NCBI GenBank assembly: GCA_937925645.1
Contig: CALAMB010000133.1
Coordinates: forward strand, 1 to 33,006
DNA length: 33,006 nt
Direction of reading: 5' to 3'
Source of the DNA: an uncultured Acidobacteriota bacterium
Lineage (GTDB): Bacteria; Acidobacteriota; JAAYUB01
The notes beneath the pieces were generated by a model that saw only the letters and a program-made list of their open reading frames with translations, had not been told where the DNA came from and did no database searches. A program made the position numbers and the translations under genes. How positions within the stretch are numbered: position 1 is the first letter of the stretch; each line of letters begins with the position of its first letter. Shown here in pieces: positions 15,194 through 23,941 of this stretch.

Positions 15194-17344
15194 ATGAAAG
15201 AACGAATCGTGGATTACCTGATTGCCGAGTTCGACCAGCTGAAGCCCTTCCAGATCGAACAGACCATCCAGCTCCTCAGCGAGGGGTGCACCATCCCGTT
15301 CATCGCCCGGTACCGCAAGGAAAAAACCGGCGAGATGGACGAGGTCCAGATTCAGTCGGTGCGCGACCGCCACCAGTATCTGACCGAACTCGAAGAGCGG
15401 AAAAAGACCATTCTCGAGACCATCGAAAAGGCCGGCAAGCTCACTCCGGAACTCAAAGACAAGGTCCTCAAATGCATGAAGAAGCAGGAGCTCGAGGACC
15501 TGTACCTGCCCTACCGGCCCAAGCGGCGCACCCGAGCCACCATCGCCCGGGAGAAGGGGCTGGAACCCCTGGCCGCCTTCATCCGGATGTACCGCGAGCC
15601 GGAAGCCGACATCGTCACCATCTGCGCGCCTTACCTGTGCGAGGCGCGCGGCGTGAACAATATTCAGGACGCGCTGCAGGGCGCCCAGGACATCCTGGCC
15701 GAGGACATCTCGGAGAACGCCGACTACCGCAAGTTCATCCGCCGGATCTACGCCGCCGAAGGCCTGATCGCCTCCCGGCTCAAGAAGGACGCCCCCGAGG
15801 AGCGCACCAAGTTCGAGATGTACTACGACCACAGCGAACCGCTCCACACGGTGCCGTCACACCGCTTTCTGGCCATGCGGCGGGGCGAGAAGGAGGGCGT
15901 GCTCACCCTCGAGCTGTCGGGTCCCGACGAGCGTGTCCTCGAGGTGTTGGGCAAATTCTGGGTCACCGATCCCCTGTGCTACTTCGCCCCCCTGCTCACC
16001 GAGGCGCTGGTGGACGCATACAGCCGCCTGATGCTCCCGTCCATCGCCCTCGAGATGCTGCTCGAGATCAAGGGCAAGGCGGATGACGAGGCCATCCTCG
16101 TGTTTGAGAAGAACCTGCGCAACCTGCTGATGCTGCCCCCCGGCGGCGACAAGGTGGTGCTCGGCATGGATCCCGGCTTCCGGACCGGCTGCAAGACCGC
16201 CGTGGTGGACCGGACCGGCAAATTCATCGAAGAGGTGACCGTCCACCCGGTGGAACCACACCACCGGGTCCAGGAAGCGGAGGCGGCGCTCCTGCCGCTC
16301 ATCAAGAACCATGGCATCGAAGTCATCGCCATCGGCAACGGGACCGCGTCCCGGGAAACCTTCCTGTTCGTGCGGGAAATGCTGAAAAAATACGAACTGG
16401 AGGGGCAGGTCAAAATCGTCGTGGTGAACGAATCCGGAGCGTCCGTCTACTCGGCTTCTCCAACGGCCCGGGAGGAGTTCCCCGACCTGGACGTGACGAT
16501 CCGCGGCGCGATCTCCATCGCCCGGCGCTTCCAGGACCCCCTGGCCGAACTGGTCAAAGTGGACCCCAAGTCCATCGGCGTCGGCCAATACCAGCACGAC
16601 GTGAACCAGCGCAAGCTCCGGCACAAGCTGGCCGAGGTGATCCAGTTCGTGGTCAACCAGGTGGGCGTCGAGCTCAACAGCGCCTCCGCGTCCCTGCTGG
16701 AGTACGTGTCCGGCATCACGCCGGCCCTGGCCAAGGCCATCGTGGAGCGGCGCTTCCAGAGCGGTCCGTTCGCGTCGCGGGACGAACTCCGGCAGATCCC
16801 CCGCCTCGGCGACAAGACGTTCCAGCAGGCGGCGGGCTTCCTGCGCATCCGGGGCGCCGCCAACCCCCTGGACGCCTCCGCGGTCCACCCCGAGAGCTAC
16901 GCCATCGTGGAGCGGATGGCCGCCGACACGGGCGTCTCCGTCGGCGAGCTCATCGGCAACGACGCACTGGTCCAGCAAATCGACCTGGAGCGGTACTGTT
17001 CCGACGAGGCGGGGTTGCCCACCCTGCGGGACATCGCCGCTGAGCTCAGCAAGCCGGGACGCGATCCCCGGTGCGAAGCCGCCAGTTACGAGTTCGAGAC
17101 CGAATACAGGGACATCACCGATCTCAAGGAAGGCCTCGTGCTGGCCGGCATCGTCACCAACGTCACCAATTTCGGGGCGTTCGTGGACATCGGCGTCCAC
17201 CATGACGGCCTTGTCCACGTATCGCGGATGGGGCGAAAGGTCAAGAATCCGTACGACGCGTGCGCGGTGGGTCAGCGGATCACGGTGAAAGTGGTCGGGG
17301 TGGATACCGAACGAAAGCGGATCAGTCTGAGCCTGGCCGAATAG
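15194..17344 (+). CDS. tex: Tex-family RNA-binding transcription accessory protein
   Basis: A 716-residue Tex protein, close to the usual 720-780. Domains run in the expected order. The helical Tex N-terminal region (about 1-200) contains IPFIARYRKEKTGEMDE. The YqgF/RNase H-like domain begins at about 324 with LGMDPGFRTGCK. A helix-hairpin-helix pair lies at about 500-560 (SGITPALAKAIV and IPRLGDKTFQQAAG). A C-terminal S1 RNA-binding domain (about 648-714) contains NFGAFVDIGVHHDGLVHVS. Tex binds nucleic acid and affects transcription and stress resistance in several bacteria; its biochemical role is not fully defined. No strong Shine-Dalgarno precedes the ATG. The 3' end overlaps a convergent small gene by 23 bases. 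Confidence 0.95.
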   Translation: MKERIVDYLIAEFDQLKPFQIEQTIQLLSEGCTIPFIARYRKEKTGEMDEVQIQSVRDRHQYLTELEERKKTILETIEKAGKLTPELKDKVLKCMKKQELEDLYLPYRPKRRTRATIAREKGLEPLAAFIRMYREPEADIVTICAPYLCEARGVNNIQDALQGAQDILAEDISENADYRKFIRRIYAAEGLIASRLKKDAPEERTKFEMYYDHSEPLHTVPSHRFLAMRRGEKEGVLTLELSGPDERVLEVLGKFWVTDPLCYFAPLLTEALVDAYSRLMLPSIALEMLLEIKGKADDEAILVFEKNLRNLLMLPPGGDKVVLGMDPGFRTGCKTAVVDRTGKFIEEVTVHPVEPHHRVQEAEAALLPLIKNHGIEVIAIGNGTASRETFLFVREMLKKYELEGQVKIVVVNESGASVYSASPTAREEFPDLDVTIRGAISIARRFQDPLAELVKVDPKSIGVGQYQHDVNQRKLRHKLAEVIQFVVNQVGVELNSASASLLEYVSGITPALAKAIVERRFQSGPFASRDELRQIPRLGDKTFQQAAGFLRIRGAANPLDASAVHPESYAIVERMAADTGVSVGELIGNDALVQQIDLERYCSDEAGLPTLRDIAAELSKPGRDPRCEAASYEFETEYRDITDLKEGLVLAGIVTNVTNFGAFVDIGVHHDGLVHVSRMGRKVKNPYDACAVGQRITVKVVGVDTERKRISLSLAE

Positions 17345-17888
17345 CGGCCGGCGCCGCCGCGGATTCCCACGCCTTCAAACGGCCGCGGCTCAGGATTTTG
17401 TCGCCTGTGGGCACGCCATGATTCCCGCCGCCCACCAGGCACAGGTAGAACACCAGCTGGCTGTCCTTGCACAAGTGGTCCAGCAGGTCGCGGCGCTTGA
17501 AGTACCGGGGAATCCCCACGGCGGCATAGAATGAATCCATCGTGCTGGTGCGCTCCACTCCGGCCGGGTCCGTGACGTACTGGATCGGAGTCACGAAATA
17601 CACCGGATGACCGAGTGACTGCTCCTCCAGCACGCTCCAGATCCTGAATCGGGTGGCCTGCAGGTGGTACACGCAGCGGGCCTGGCTGACGGCTTCCCCC
17701 ACCTGGATCTCAAACGGGTGGGTTTCGAGCGTCAGCTCCTCGGCGTCGTCGGGGATGGGCTCCGCCGGATTGGGATTGCCGACGTAACCTTTCTTATAGG
17801 CGTAGACGGCGCCGCCCACCGCCAGCCCGCCGACGCCGGACCAGATCGCCAGCGACTTCCAGTTATTCTTCAGGAATTGTCTGATCAT
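17322..17888 (-). CDS. Membrane-anchored hypothetical protein
   Basis: A 188-residue protein I do not recognise. The N terminus has one short hydrophobic segment (about 13-30, LAIWSGVGGLAVGGAVYAY) after a basic stretch, which suggests a single membrane anchor. An acidic, Pro-rich linker (about 36-52) follows. The C-terminal domain (about 55-170) has mixed strands and three cysteines, plus a distinctive GGGNHGVPTGD segment. It starts 20 bases downstream of the stop of the next minus-strand gene (17909-18289), so the two probably form a small operon. Its 3' end overlaps the end of tex on the opposite strand. No function can be assigned. Confidence 0.6.
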   Translation of the reverse strand: MIRQFLKNNWKSLAIWSGVGGLAVGGAVYAYKKGYVGNPNPAEPIPDDAEELTLETHPFEIQVGEAVSQARCVYHLQATRFRIWSVLEEQSLGHPVYFVTPIQYVTDPAGVERTSTMDSFYAAVGIPRYFKRRDLLDHLCKDSQLVFYLCLVGGGNHGVPTGDKILSRGRLKAWESAAAPAAIRPGSD

Positions 17889-17908
17889 GGGTTACCTCGC
17901 GGCGCGTT

Positions 17909-18289
17909 TCACTGGACTTCGCCCGGCAGTTGGAACGATCCGGGCAGCAACTCCGCAACGGTATCGCCCAGCCTGGCCACCAGGGCGTCGCGGATGGAGG
18001 CGACGCCGCGCGTGCCTTCGTCCAGGGCGATCTTCTCCACGCGATGCATCGGGAAGAAGGTGGTGGTGAGCAGCGGCAGGGGGTCATCCGCCGGCCCGCC
18101 CCGGTCCAGCCAGTCCTGCACGGTGCTCAAACCAGTGCCGGTCAGCCAGATTCCCACGGACGTGTTCCGATAGAGAATGCCCCAATACTTTTCTCGGGGA
18201 CCGTTCAGGTAGACAACGGCGAACACCAGGTTGGGATCGTCGAACAGGTTCATGGGGCGCATTGTATCACAAAAGTCACGGCGGGCCAT
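17909..18289 (-). CDS. Small hypothetical protein, possibly a beta-barrel (Sm-like) fold
   Basis: A 126-residue soluble protein of unknown family. The strand-rich part (FAVVYLNGPREKYWGILYRN, then GIWLTGTGLSTVQDW and TTFFPMHRVEKIALDE) resembles the beta-strand alternation of small SH3/Sm-type barrels. That is a weak structural guess. A helix with ASIRDALVARLGDTVAELL closes the protein. The start is uncertain. The ATG at 18289 has AGGGAAG 4 bases upstream. In-frame ATGs at 18262 and 18253 would give a protein starting nearer the first strand but lack a ribosome site. It is probably cotranscribed with the membrane-anchored gene downstream. Confidence 0.55.
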   Translation of the reverse strand: MARRDFCDTMRPMNLFDDPNLVFAVVYLNGPREKYWGILYRNTSVGIWLTGTGLSTVQDWLDRGGPADDPLPLLTTTFFPMHRVEKIALDEGTRGVASIRDALVARLGDTVAELLPGSFQLPGEVQ

Positions 18290-18300
18290 GTCTTCCCTGC

Positions 18301-18329
18301 TTGCGTCGAAGGCGGGGTTCCGTTAAACT
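18301..18329 (+). promoter_or_regulatory. Possible promoter of the TPR protein-dsbD pair
   Basis: TTGCGT (18301-18306) and TAAACT (18324-18329) have 17-base spacing in the gap between divergent genes. Matches are moderate (three and four of six). The predicted start near 18336 leaves a 36-base leader before the ATG at 18372. Confidence 0.35.
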
Positions 18330-18371
18330 TTGGGCGGTTTCCTGCATCCCAACCGGGGAGAAGGTGTGAAG

Positions 18372-18854
18372 ATGACGTTCCGATTCAAGCTGTTCGCGCT
18401 GCTGGCGCTCGCCGCCTTGCTCTGCCGGCCGTTGCCGGCCGCGCCGCAGTCCGGCAAGGAGGACAAGCCGCGCAAACCCGGCCCGGTGCTCATCCGGGAC
18501 GATCAGACGCAGCAGCCGGAAAAGGAGATTTCCGAGGATGAGGCCGTCGAGCCAGATCCCATCAAGGCGGAACGGGCCTTCGACGTTGCCTGCTACTATG
18601 TCAAGCGCAAGCAGTACGACGCGGCCATCATGCGCTTCCGCGAGGCGGTCAAGTTCAAGCCCGATTATGCCGAGGCCAAGTGGCGCTTCGTGGACACCCT
18701 CATCCGCAAGAAGGACTGGCGCAACGCCGCCGCTTTCGCAACGGGTTACCTCGCGGATCCGAACATGAAAGAATACATCAAACGGTTGTCCGCCCTGAAG
18801 GCCGAGGCTGAGAAGCACCTGGCCGCCACCCCCGCCCCCAAGGAGAACGAATGA
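18372..18854 (+). CDS. Exported TPR-repeat protein upstream of dsbD
   Basis: A 160-residue protein with a Sec signal peptide (about 1-24, ending near LPAAPQ), a charged low-complexity linker (about 25-65) and one to two tetratricopeptide-like helical hairpins (about 68-145). The latter include AFDVACYYVKRKQYDAAIMRF and the canonical KPDYAEAKWR. The repeats probably bind another periplasmic protein; no enzymatic residues are seen. A cysteine near the signal peptide (C18) lies inside the hydrophobic core, not in a convincing lipobox. GGAGAAGG upstream supports the ATG. Its stop overlaps the dsbD start (ATGA), so it is expressed with dsbD and may be connected with thiol-redox or cytochrome assembly. 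Confidence 0.7.
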   Translation: MTFRFKLFALLALAALLCRPLPAAPQSGKEDKPRKPGPVLIRDDQTQQPEKEISEDEAVEPDPIKAERAFDVACYYVKRKQYDAAIMRFREAVKFKPDYAEAKWRFVDTLIRKKDWRNAAAFATGYLADPNMKEYIKRLSALKAEAEKHLAATPAPKENE

Positions 18855-20743
18855 CCGCCCGCCCACTCATCACCGGCGTTATGATCCTCGTCGCGGCCGG
18901 CCTGTTCAGCCCGGCGCAGGCTGAGAATTACTTCCATTTCAGACTCGTTCCGGAAAAATTGTCGCTGACCCGGGGCGCCGCCGCCCAACTGGTGCTCGAG
19001 ATCCAAACGGAAGACGGCTATTACCTCTACAAAGACATGCTGGCGATCAAGGCCGTCGGCCCGGCCGGCGTGGAGATGGGCGCGGCGGCTTTTCCGGCGC
19101 CCCATGTCAAATTCGACCCGGCGAGTGACATGGAACGGGAGATCTATGAGGGGACCAACCGCTTTCCGATTTCGCTGACTGTGGGCGAACAGGCTCCTGA
19201 ACACAGCCAGATCACGGTCACCGTGGATTATCAGGGTTGCTCCAAGTTGATCTGTTACCTGCCCGCCACGGTCACGTTGACCGCCGACATCGAAACAGCC
19301 GCCAGGCGGGCGCCCACCCAGGCAGTCGCTGCTCCGGGCACACCGCCGGCTCCTTCAAAACAGACCGGTCCACCCGCCGTGGAGCCAATCCCCGCCGGTC
19401 CGTCCATTCAGGAGACCGAGCTGCCGAAGCCGGAACCCGCGCCGGTTTCACTGTCCGCCGCCGCCGCGCCGTCGGAGGCCGACACCATCCGGGACATGAT
19501 CGGCCAGAGTCATCTGCTGGCGTTCCTGTTCATTTTCGTGTACGGCATCGGCTTGAGCTTCACGCCCTGCGTCTACCCGGTCATTCCCATCACGGTGAGC
19601 GTGTTCGGCGCGCGGGGCGCCGATACCAAGCTGAAGGGGTTTCTGCTGTCGCTGGTGTACGTGCAGGGGATCGCCGTGATCTATTCGGTGCTCGGCGTGG
19701 CTGCGGCCCTTTCGGGCGCCGTGTTCGGCCAGCACATGAGCAATCCATGGATCGTGGGCGCCATCGTGGCGCTGTTCTTCGTCCTGGGCCTGTTCATGGC
19801 GGGAGTGTTCCAGTTCAACCTGCCGTCGTCGGTGCAGACGAAGGCCGCGCGGGTGGGCGGCAAGGGATTCGTGGGCGCGTTCACCATGGGGCTCGTGTCC
19901 GGCGTGATCGCGGCCCCCTGCACCGGACCGGCGCTGGCGGGCGTGCTGGCCTACGTGGCCACCACCCGTAACGCCCTGCTGGGCTTCCTGCTCCTGTACA
20001 CGTATTCCATCGGCTTCGGCCTGATCTTCATGGCGCTGGGCACGTTTTCCACCCTCATCCAGAAGATCCCCAAGTCGGGCGCCTGGATGGAGATCGTCAA
20101 GGGCATCTTCGGAGCGTCGATGTTCACCGTGGGCCTTTACTTCCTCAAGGACATCGTCCCGTCGCTGCGCCTCGATTTCCTCAGCCGCGACGCCCTCCTG
20201 CTGGCCGGCCCGCTCCTCGTGATCATCGGCTTCCTGTCACGCGGACTGCGGCATGACCTGCACGGGGCCAACTGGCGCCAGATCCTGCACAAGAGCTTTG
20301 CCATCGCCGTCCTGACCGCGGGCGCGTTCGCCTTCGTCATGGGCGCCATCCGCCCGGCCGAACCGCCCCGTGCGGCCGGCATCGCCGCCGAAGCCGGCGT
20401 GGCGTGGCAGCACGATCTCGACGCCGCCCTGGCTGCCGCCAGGGAGGCGGGGAAACCGGTGATGGTGGACTTCTACGCCGATTGGTGCGCCGCCTGCAAG
20501 GAGCTGGACCTGTATACCTGGGCCGATCCCAAGGTCCAGGCCGAGCTCAAGCGGTTCGTGGTGGTGAAGGTGGACATGACCCGTCCATCCTCCCGCGACG
20601 CCTTCTACAAATCCACTTATGGAATTGTGGGATTGCCGGTGGTGGCGTTCCACGATTCGCAGGGCCGGCTCCTCGCCGCGCCCCGCGTCACCGGCTTCGT
20701 GGCGGCGGATCCCTTCCTGAAGCTCATCCAGGAGATCCGCTGA
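18851..20743 (+). CDS. dsbD: Thiol:disulfide interchange protein DsbD
   Basis: DsbD carries electrons from cytoplasmic thioredoxin across the inner membrane to periplasmic partners such as DsbC-type isomerases and cytochrome c maturation proteins. The 630-residue protein has all three modules. After a signal peptide (1-24), the alpha domain has its cysteine pair at C130 and C135 (YQGCSKLICYLP). A Pro/Ala-rich linker (about 150-205) leads to the eight-helix membrane domain (about 220-500) with C240 in FTPCVYPVIP and C357 in APCTGPALAG. The C-terminal thioredoxin-like gamma domain has CAAC (C546, C549). All six active cysteines are present, so the pump should work. The start overlaps the TPR gene stop. 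Confidence 0.95.
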   Translation: MTARPLITGVMILVAAGLFSPAQAENYFHFRLVPEKLSLTRGAAAQLVLEIQTEDGYYLYKDMLAIKAVGPAGVEMGAAAFPAPHVKFDPASDMEREIYEGTNRFPISLTVGEQAPEHSQITVTVDYQGCSKLICYLPATVTLTADIETAARRAPTQAVAAPGTPPAPSKQTGPPAVEPIPAGPSIQETELPKPEPAPVSLSAAAAPSEADTIRDMIGQSHLLAFLFIFVYGIGLSFTPCVYPVIPITVSVFGARGADTKLKGFLLSLVYVQGIAVIYSVLGVAAALSGAVFGQHMSNPWIVGAIVALFFVLGLFMAGVFQFNLPSSVQTKAARVGGKGFVGAFTMGLVSGVIAAPCTGPALAGVLAYVATTRNALLGFLLLYTYSIGFGLIFMALGTFSTLIQKIPKSGAWMEIVKGIFGASMFTVGLYFLKDIVPSLRLDFLSRDALLLAGPLLVIIGFLSRGLRHDLHGANWRQILHKSFAIAVLTAGAFAFVMGAIRPAEPPRAAGIAAEAGVAWQHDLDAALAAAREAGKPVMVDFYADWCAACKELDLYTWADPKVQAELKRFVVVKVDMTRPSSRDAFYKSTYGIVGLPVVAFHDSQGRLLAAPRVTGFVAADPFLKLIQEIR

Positions 20744-20770
20744 TCCGGATCCGAGCACGCTGCCACTTCA

Positions 20771-20795
20771 GGCTGCCTGCGGCTTGTCGGCAGCC
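20771..20795. terminator. Weak hairpin between convergent dsbD and the Cys-rich gene
   Basis: A 7-bp GC-rich stem (GGCTGCC at 20771-20777 with GGCAGCC at 20789-20795) has an 11-base loop. It sits in the 93-base convergent gap. No U tract follows in either direction, so termination here is uncertain. Confidence 0.3.
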
Positions 20796-20836
20796 GCTCG
20801 TAACCTATCGCCCGAGAATCCGGAGCCGTGCCCGCA

Positions 20837-21256
20837 TCAGGCCTTGGAGGATGCCGGGCGCTCGGCCTTGCGGCGCCCCTGCTTGGCCTGCTTGGGCACC
20901 AGTTGGTAGCGCAGCTCCATCTCGCTGGAGATTTTGTAAATGTGCGGGAAGCGCTCCCCTTTCTCCGCCCGCTGCAGGATCTCGTTTTTTTTGATCATGA
21001 CCGGCTTGCCGGCCGTGTCGATCACCAGGTACACGTCTTCTTTCACCACGCGAAGCACCTCCAGATAGAATGATCGTTCATACCGGCCCGGGTGCCGGAG
21101 CAAGTAGGCGTCGAGCCGGGTCGTAAACGCGTCGCCGTTGGCGCGCAGATAATCCTGGAACACGCGGCAGCGGCGGGCTGACGGACAGTTCAGCCGGCAG
21201 ACCAGCGTGTCCTTGAAGTGCTTGAATTTGGGGCAGTAGACCGTCTTGTTTTCCAT
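20837..21256 (-). CDS. Small cysteine-rich hypothetical protein at the end of the Amr-LarA operon
   Basis: A 139-residue soluble protein of unknown family. The first 30 residues hold four cysteines (C8, C20, C24, C30, in YCPKF, VCRLNCPS and RRCRVF), which looks like a zinc- or iron-sulphur-binding knuckle. The middle has a strand-rich stretch (DVYLVIDTAGKPVMIKK), and the tail (about 118-139) is basic and Ala/Lys-rich, possibly nucleic-acid binding or disordered. Its ATG is only 7 bases after the GlcD-type gene stop, so it is the last gene of that operon. It faces dsbD convergently. Confidence 0.6.
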   Translation of the reverse strand: MENKTVYCPKFKHFKDTLVCRLNCPSARRCRVFQDYLRANGDAFTTRLDAYLLRHPGRYERSFYLEVLRVVKEDVYLVIDTAGKPVMIKKNEILQRAEKGERFPHIYKISSEMELRYQLVPKQAKQGRRKAERPASSKA

Positions 21257-21263
21257 GCGCCGG

Positions 21264-22658
21264 TCAGGACTCGTCGGGGAAGATTTTACCGGGATTGAGG
21301 ATGCCGGCGGGATCGAAGGCCTGCTTGATCCGCCGGGACAGGTTCAAAACTTCCGGCGCAAGATTGTAGCGGATATACCGTTTTTTCGCCAGTCCGATGC
21401 CGTGCTCGCCGCTGATGGCGCCGCCCAGAGCCACGCTCGCCTTGAAGATTTCTTCCACGGCCGCCAGCGCCCGACCCACTTCGTCGCGGTCCTGCCGGTC
21501 GGCCAGCAGGTTCACGTGGAGATTGCCGTCGCCGGCGTGACCGTAACTGACGACGGTCACCCGGAACCGCGCGGCGATTTCCTCGATGCGGCGCAGGATG
21601 CGCGGCATCTCGCTTCGCGGGACGACGATGTCCTCGTTGATCTTGAGACTCTTCAGCCGCGTGATGGCGGGTGAGATGGTGCGCCGGAACTGCCAGATCC
21701 TCTCCCGCTGCTCGGCGTCGGCCGCCTCCAGCGCGACGCGTCCGCCGTGCGCCGTGACCTGCTCCAGCAAGCGGGGGAAATCCGCCGCCACGTCGCCGGG
21801 CTTGCCGTCGATTTCCACGAGGAGCAGCGCCTCGGCGTCGGTGGGCACGCCGTAGTGCAGGATTTCCTCCACCGCGCGGATGGACGACCGGTCCATCAGC
21901 TCCAGCGCCGTTGGGATGATGCGGGCGCGAATGACCCCGGCGACGGCGGCGCCCGCGTCCTCCACCGAGGCGAAGGCGACGAGCAACGTGCGGCGCACTT
22001 CGGGGAGCGGCAGCAGTTTGAGGGTGAGCCGGGTGATCACCGCCAGCGTCCCCTCCGAGCCCACCAGCAGTCCCAGAAGGTCGTACCCCACCACGTTCTT
22101 GACCATTTTGCCGCCGGCGGCGCAGACGGTCCCGTCGGGCAGGACGAACCGCGCGCCGAGTACGTAATGTTTGGTGACGCCGTACTTCACCGCGCTCAGT
22201 CCGCCGGCGCATTCGGCCACGTTGCCGCCCAGCGTCGAGGTGTCGGCACTGGCCGGATCGGGGGGATAGAACAGGCCGTGGGGCTTGACGGCGTCCTGCA
22301 GGTGCTGGGTGACGACGCCCGGTTCGACGACGGCCACCAGGTTGTCCGTGTCGATCTCCACGATCCGGTTGAGCCGGGTCATGGCCATCACGATACCGCC
22401 GCAGGCCGGGACGCAACCGCCGGTCATCCCCACTCCGGCGCCGCGCGGGGTCACCGGCACTCGATGGCGCTGGCACAGCGCCATGACGCCGGCAACCTCC
22501 GCTTCGTTTGCCGGAAACACCACCAGCTCCGGCCCCCGGGGCGCCGGCTCGTTCATGGCGTCCACCGAATAGCAGGCCAGGGTTTCGGGAGCGTCCGCCA
22601 CATTCTCGGCGCCCAGCAGTTCGCGCAACGCGTGAGTGAACGGGCCAGGCGGCGTCAT
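21264..22658 (-). CDS. glcD: FAD-linked 2-hydroxyacid oxidase (GlcD / D-lactate dehydrogenase type)
   Basis: A 464-residue member of the FAD-binding-4 oxidase family that oxidises glycolate, D-lactate or related D-2-hydroxyacids. The FAD pyrophosphate loop PRGAGVGMTGG lies at 71-81, followed by the GGNVAECAGGLSAVKYG segment (about 148-164). The C-terminal FAD-oxidase domain has the YGHAGDGNLHVN motif and ends with GEHGIGLAKKRY near 430-440. There is no signal peptide or iron-sulphur motif, and GlcE/GlcF partners are not adjacent. Single-subunit D-lactate dehydrogenases have this layout. The ATG overlaps the LarA-type gene stop (ATGA). Pairing with a lactate-type racemase favours D-lactate or a close analogue as substrate, but that is inference. 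Confidence 0.88.
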   Translation of the reverse strand: MTPPGPFTHALRELLGAENVADAPETLACYSVDAMNEPAPRGPELVVFPANEAEVAGVMALCQRHRVPVTPRGAGVGMTGGCVPACGGIVMAMTRLNRIVEIDTDNLVAVVEPGVVTQHLQDAVKPHGLFYPPDPASADTSTLGGNVAECAGGLSAVKYGVTKHYVLGARFVLPDGTVCAAGGKMVKNVVGYDLLGLLVGSEGTLAVITRLTLKLLPLPEVRRTLLVAFASVEDAGAAVAGVIRARIIPTALELMDRSSIRAVEEILHYGVPTDAEALLLVEIDGKPGDVAADFPRLLEQVTAHGGRVALEAADAEQRERIWQFRRTISPAITRLKSLKINEDIVVPRSEMPRILRRIEEIAARFRVTVVSYGHAGDGNLHVNLLADRQDRDEVGRALAAVEEIFKASVALGGAISGEHGIGLAKKRYIRYNLAPEVLNLSRRIKQAFDPAGILNPGKIFPDES

Positions 22659-23941
22659 GGACGCGCTCCGTCAGTAAAGAATGTCAGGGCGCCTTCGGGC
22701 ACCACCAGGCCGCTGTACGCCTCGGGCTGGCCGTGCAGCGCCTCCTTCAAGGCGGCCGATAGCGATGCCGCCGGTTTCAGCCCCGTCGCCGCTGCCTGCT
22801 CCACGGGCAGCTCCGAGATCAGGTGAATGTGATACCGCCGGGTTTTTTCGAACAGGGCCAGGGCGGTCTGGCCGTTGATGACGTAGTTGCGGACGAGCTC
22901 CTCGCGGAATTCCCGCTCGCTCCGGAACCGGAACCAGGGAAAGAACGTGGGGTGGCCCATTCCTTCCGGACAGGCGGCCAGGACCACCATGGTCCCGCCC
23001 GGCCGGAGCGCGTGGCGCGCCATTTCAATGGCCTTGTGGGACTGGATGAGGTTGATGTCGCGCGGGTGGCCGCCGGCGCTCACGATGACCACGTCGGCCG
23101 GCTTGGCCAGCGGGATGGCATGCCGCGCCAGGTATCGCCGGCACGCTTCCTGGTGGGAAGCGATGGCGTGACCGCAGACACACTGGGCCACGGCGCCGTC
23201 GGCGGTGGTCAGGGCGTTGATCGCGAACACGCGCTCCACGCCCACCAATTGCAACGCCGCTTCCATGTCTTCATGAACCGGGTTGCCCTTCAGGGCGGCG
23301 GTGCCCACGCCGGGGTGTCGTCCGGAACCGTCCGGCTTGAAGACCAGGTTGTGGTTGAACGTGATGGTGGTTTTGGCGGCCAGGCCGGGCAGCAGGCTTT
23401 TCCTGCCCCCCGTGAACCCGGCGAAATAGTGGAAGCCGATGCCGCCCATGAGCACGATGGCGTCGGCCTCCGCCACCGTCCGGTTCAAACGAACAGTGTT
23501 GCCGGCGGGGGTGCGTCCGAAATCCGCCAACTGGTCGGCGTCCTCGGCGTCGTGCACGAAAATTTTAGCCCTTGGGAACGCCTCAGCCGGCACCAGCCGC
23601 CGAACCTCATCCGGTGTGGGTGGACGGTGGATCCCTGTTGCAATAATTATCTTTATTTCTTCGAATGTTAAGTTGTTCTGCTTGAAGTATTTTGACAGAA
23701 CGTCAAGGATGCATTCCGCGCCTGTCTTGCGGGTGGCGTCGGAAACCACGAACAAGAGGCGGCGCTTTCCGGTGAGAAACGCAGCCAGGGACGGGCTTTC
23801 CACCGGATCTTCACAGGCGGCGACAAGGTGCTCCGCCAGATTGTCGGCTGCCACCATGGCGGGCGGTTCCGCCACCTGGAAGTGCCGGTCCGGGAGCTCG
23901 CACGGGACCACGCTCCGGTGGTATTTCAAGGCAACCTTCAT
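22655..23941 (-). CDS. larA: Nickel-pincer-nucleotide lactate racemase family protein (LarA-like)
   Basis: A 428-residue LarA-family racemase or epimerase. LarA interconverts L- and D-lactate using a covalently bound nickel-pincer cofactor; other family members act on other 2-hydroxyacids. The catalytic residues recalled for the L. plantarum enzyme line up here with a constant small offset: R71 (DATRKT), H105 (ATGIHRP), H171 and K181 ten residues apart in GFHYFAGFTGGRKS (K181 would hold the cofactor), H197 as nickel ligand, and Q300/K303 in NLIQSHKA. No signal peptide is present, so it is cytoplasmic. The cofactor genes larB, larC and larE are not in the window. The start codon overlaps the radical SAM gene stop and the stop overlaps glcD, so the three are translationally coupled. 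Confidence 0.88.
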   Translation of the reverse strand: MKVALKYHRSVVPCELPDRHFQVAEPPAMVAADNLAEHLVAACEDPVESPSLAAFLTGKRRLLFVVSDATRKTGAECILDVLSKYFKQNNLTFEEIKIIIATGIHRPPTPDEVRRLVPAEAFPRAKIFVHDAEDADQLADFGRTPAGNTVRLNRTVAEADAIVLMGGIGFHYFAGFTGGRKSLLPGLAAKTTITFNHNLVFKPDGSGRHPGVGTAALKGNPVHEDMEAALQLVGVERVFAINALTTADGAVAQCVCGHAIASHQEACRRYLARHAIPLAKPADVVIVSAGGHPRDINLIQSHKAIEMARHALRPGGTMVVLAACPEGMGHPTFFPWFRFRSEREFREELVRNYVINGQTALALFEKTRRYHIHLISELPVEQAAATGLKPAASLSAALKEALHGQPEAYSGLVVPEGALTFFTDGARP

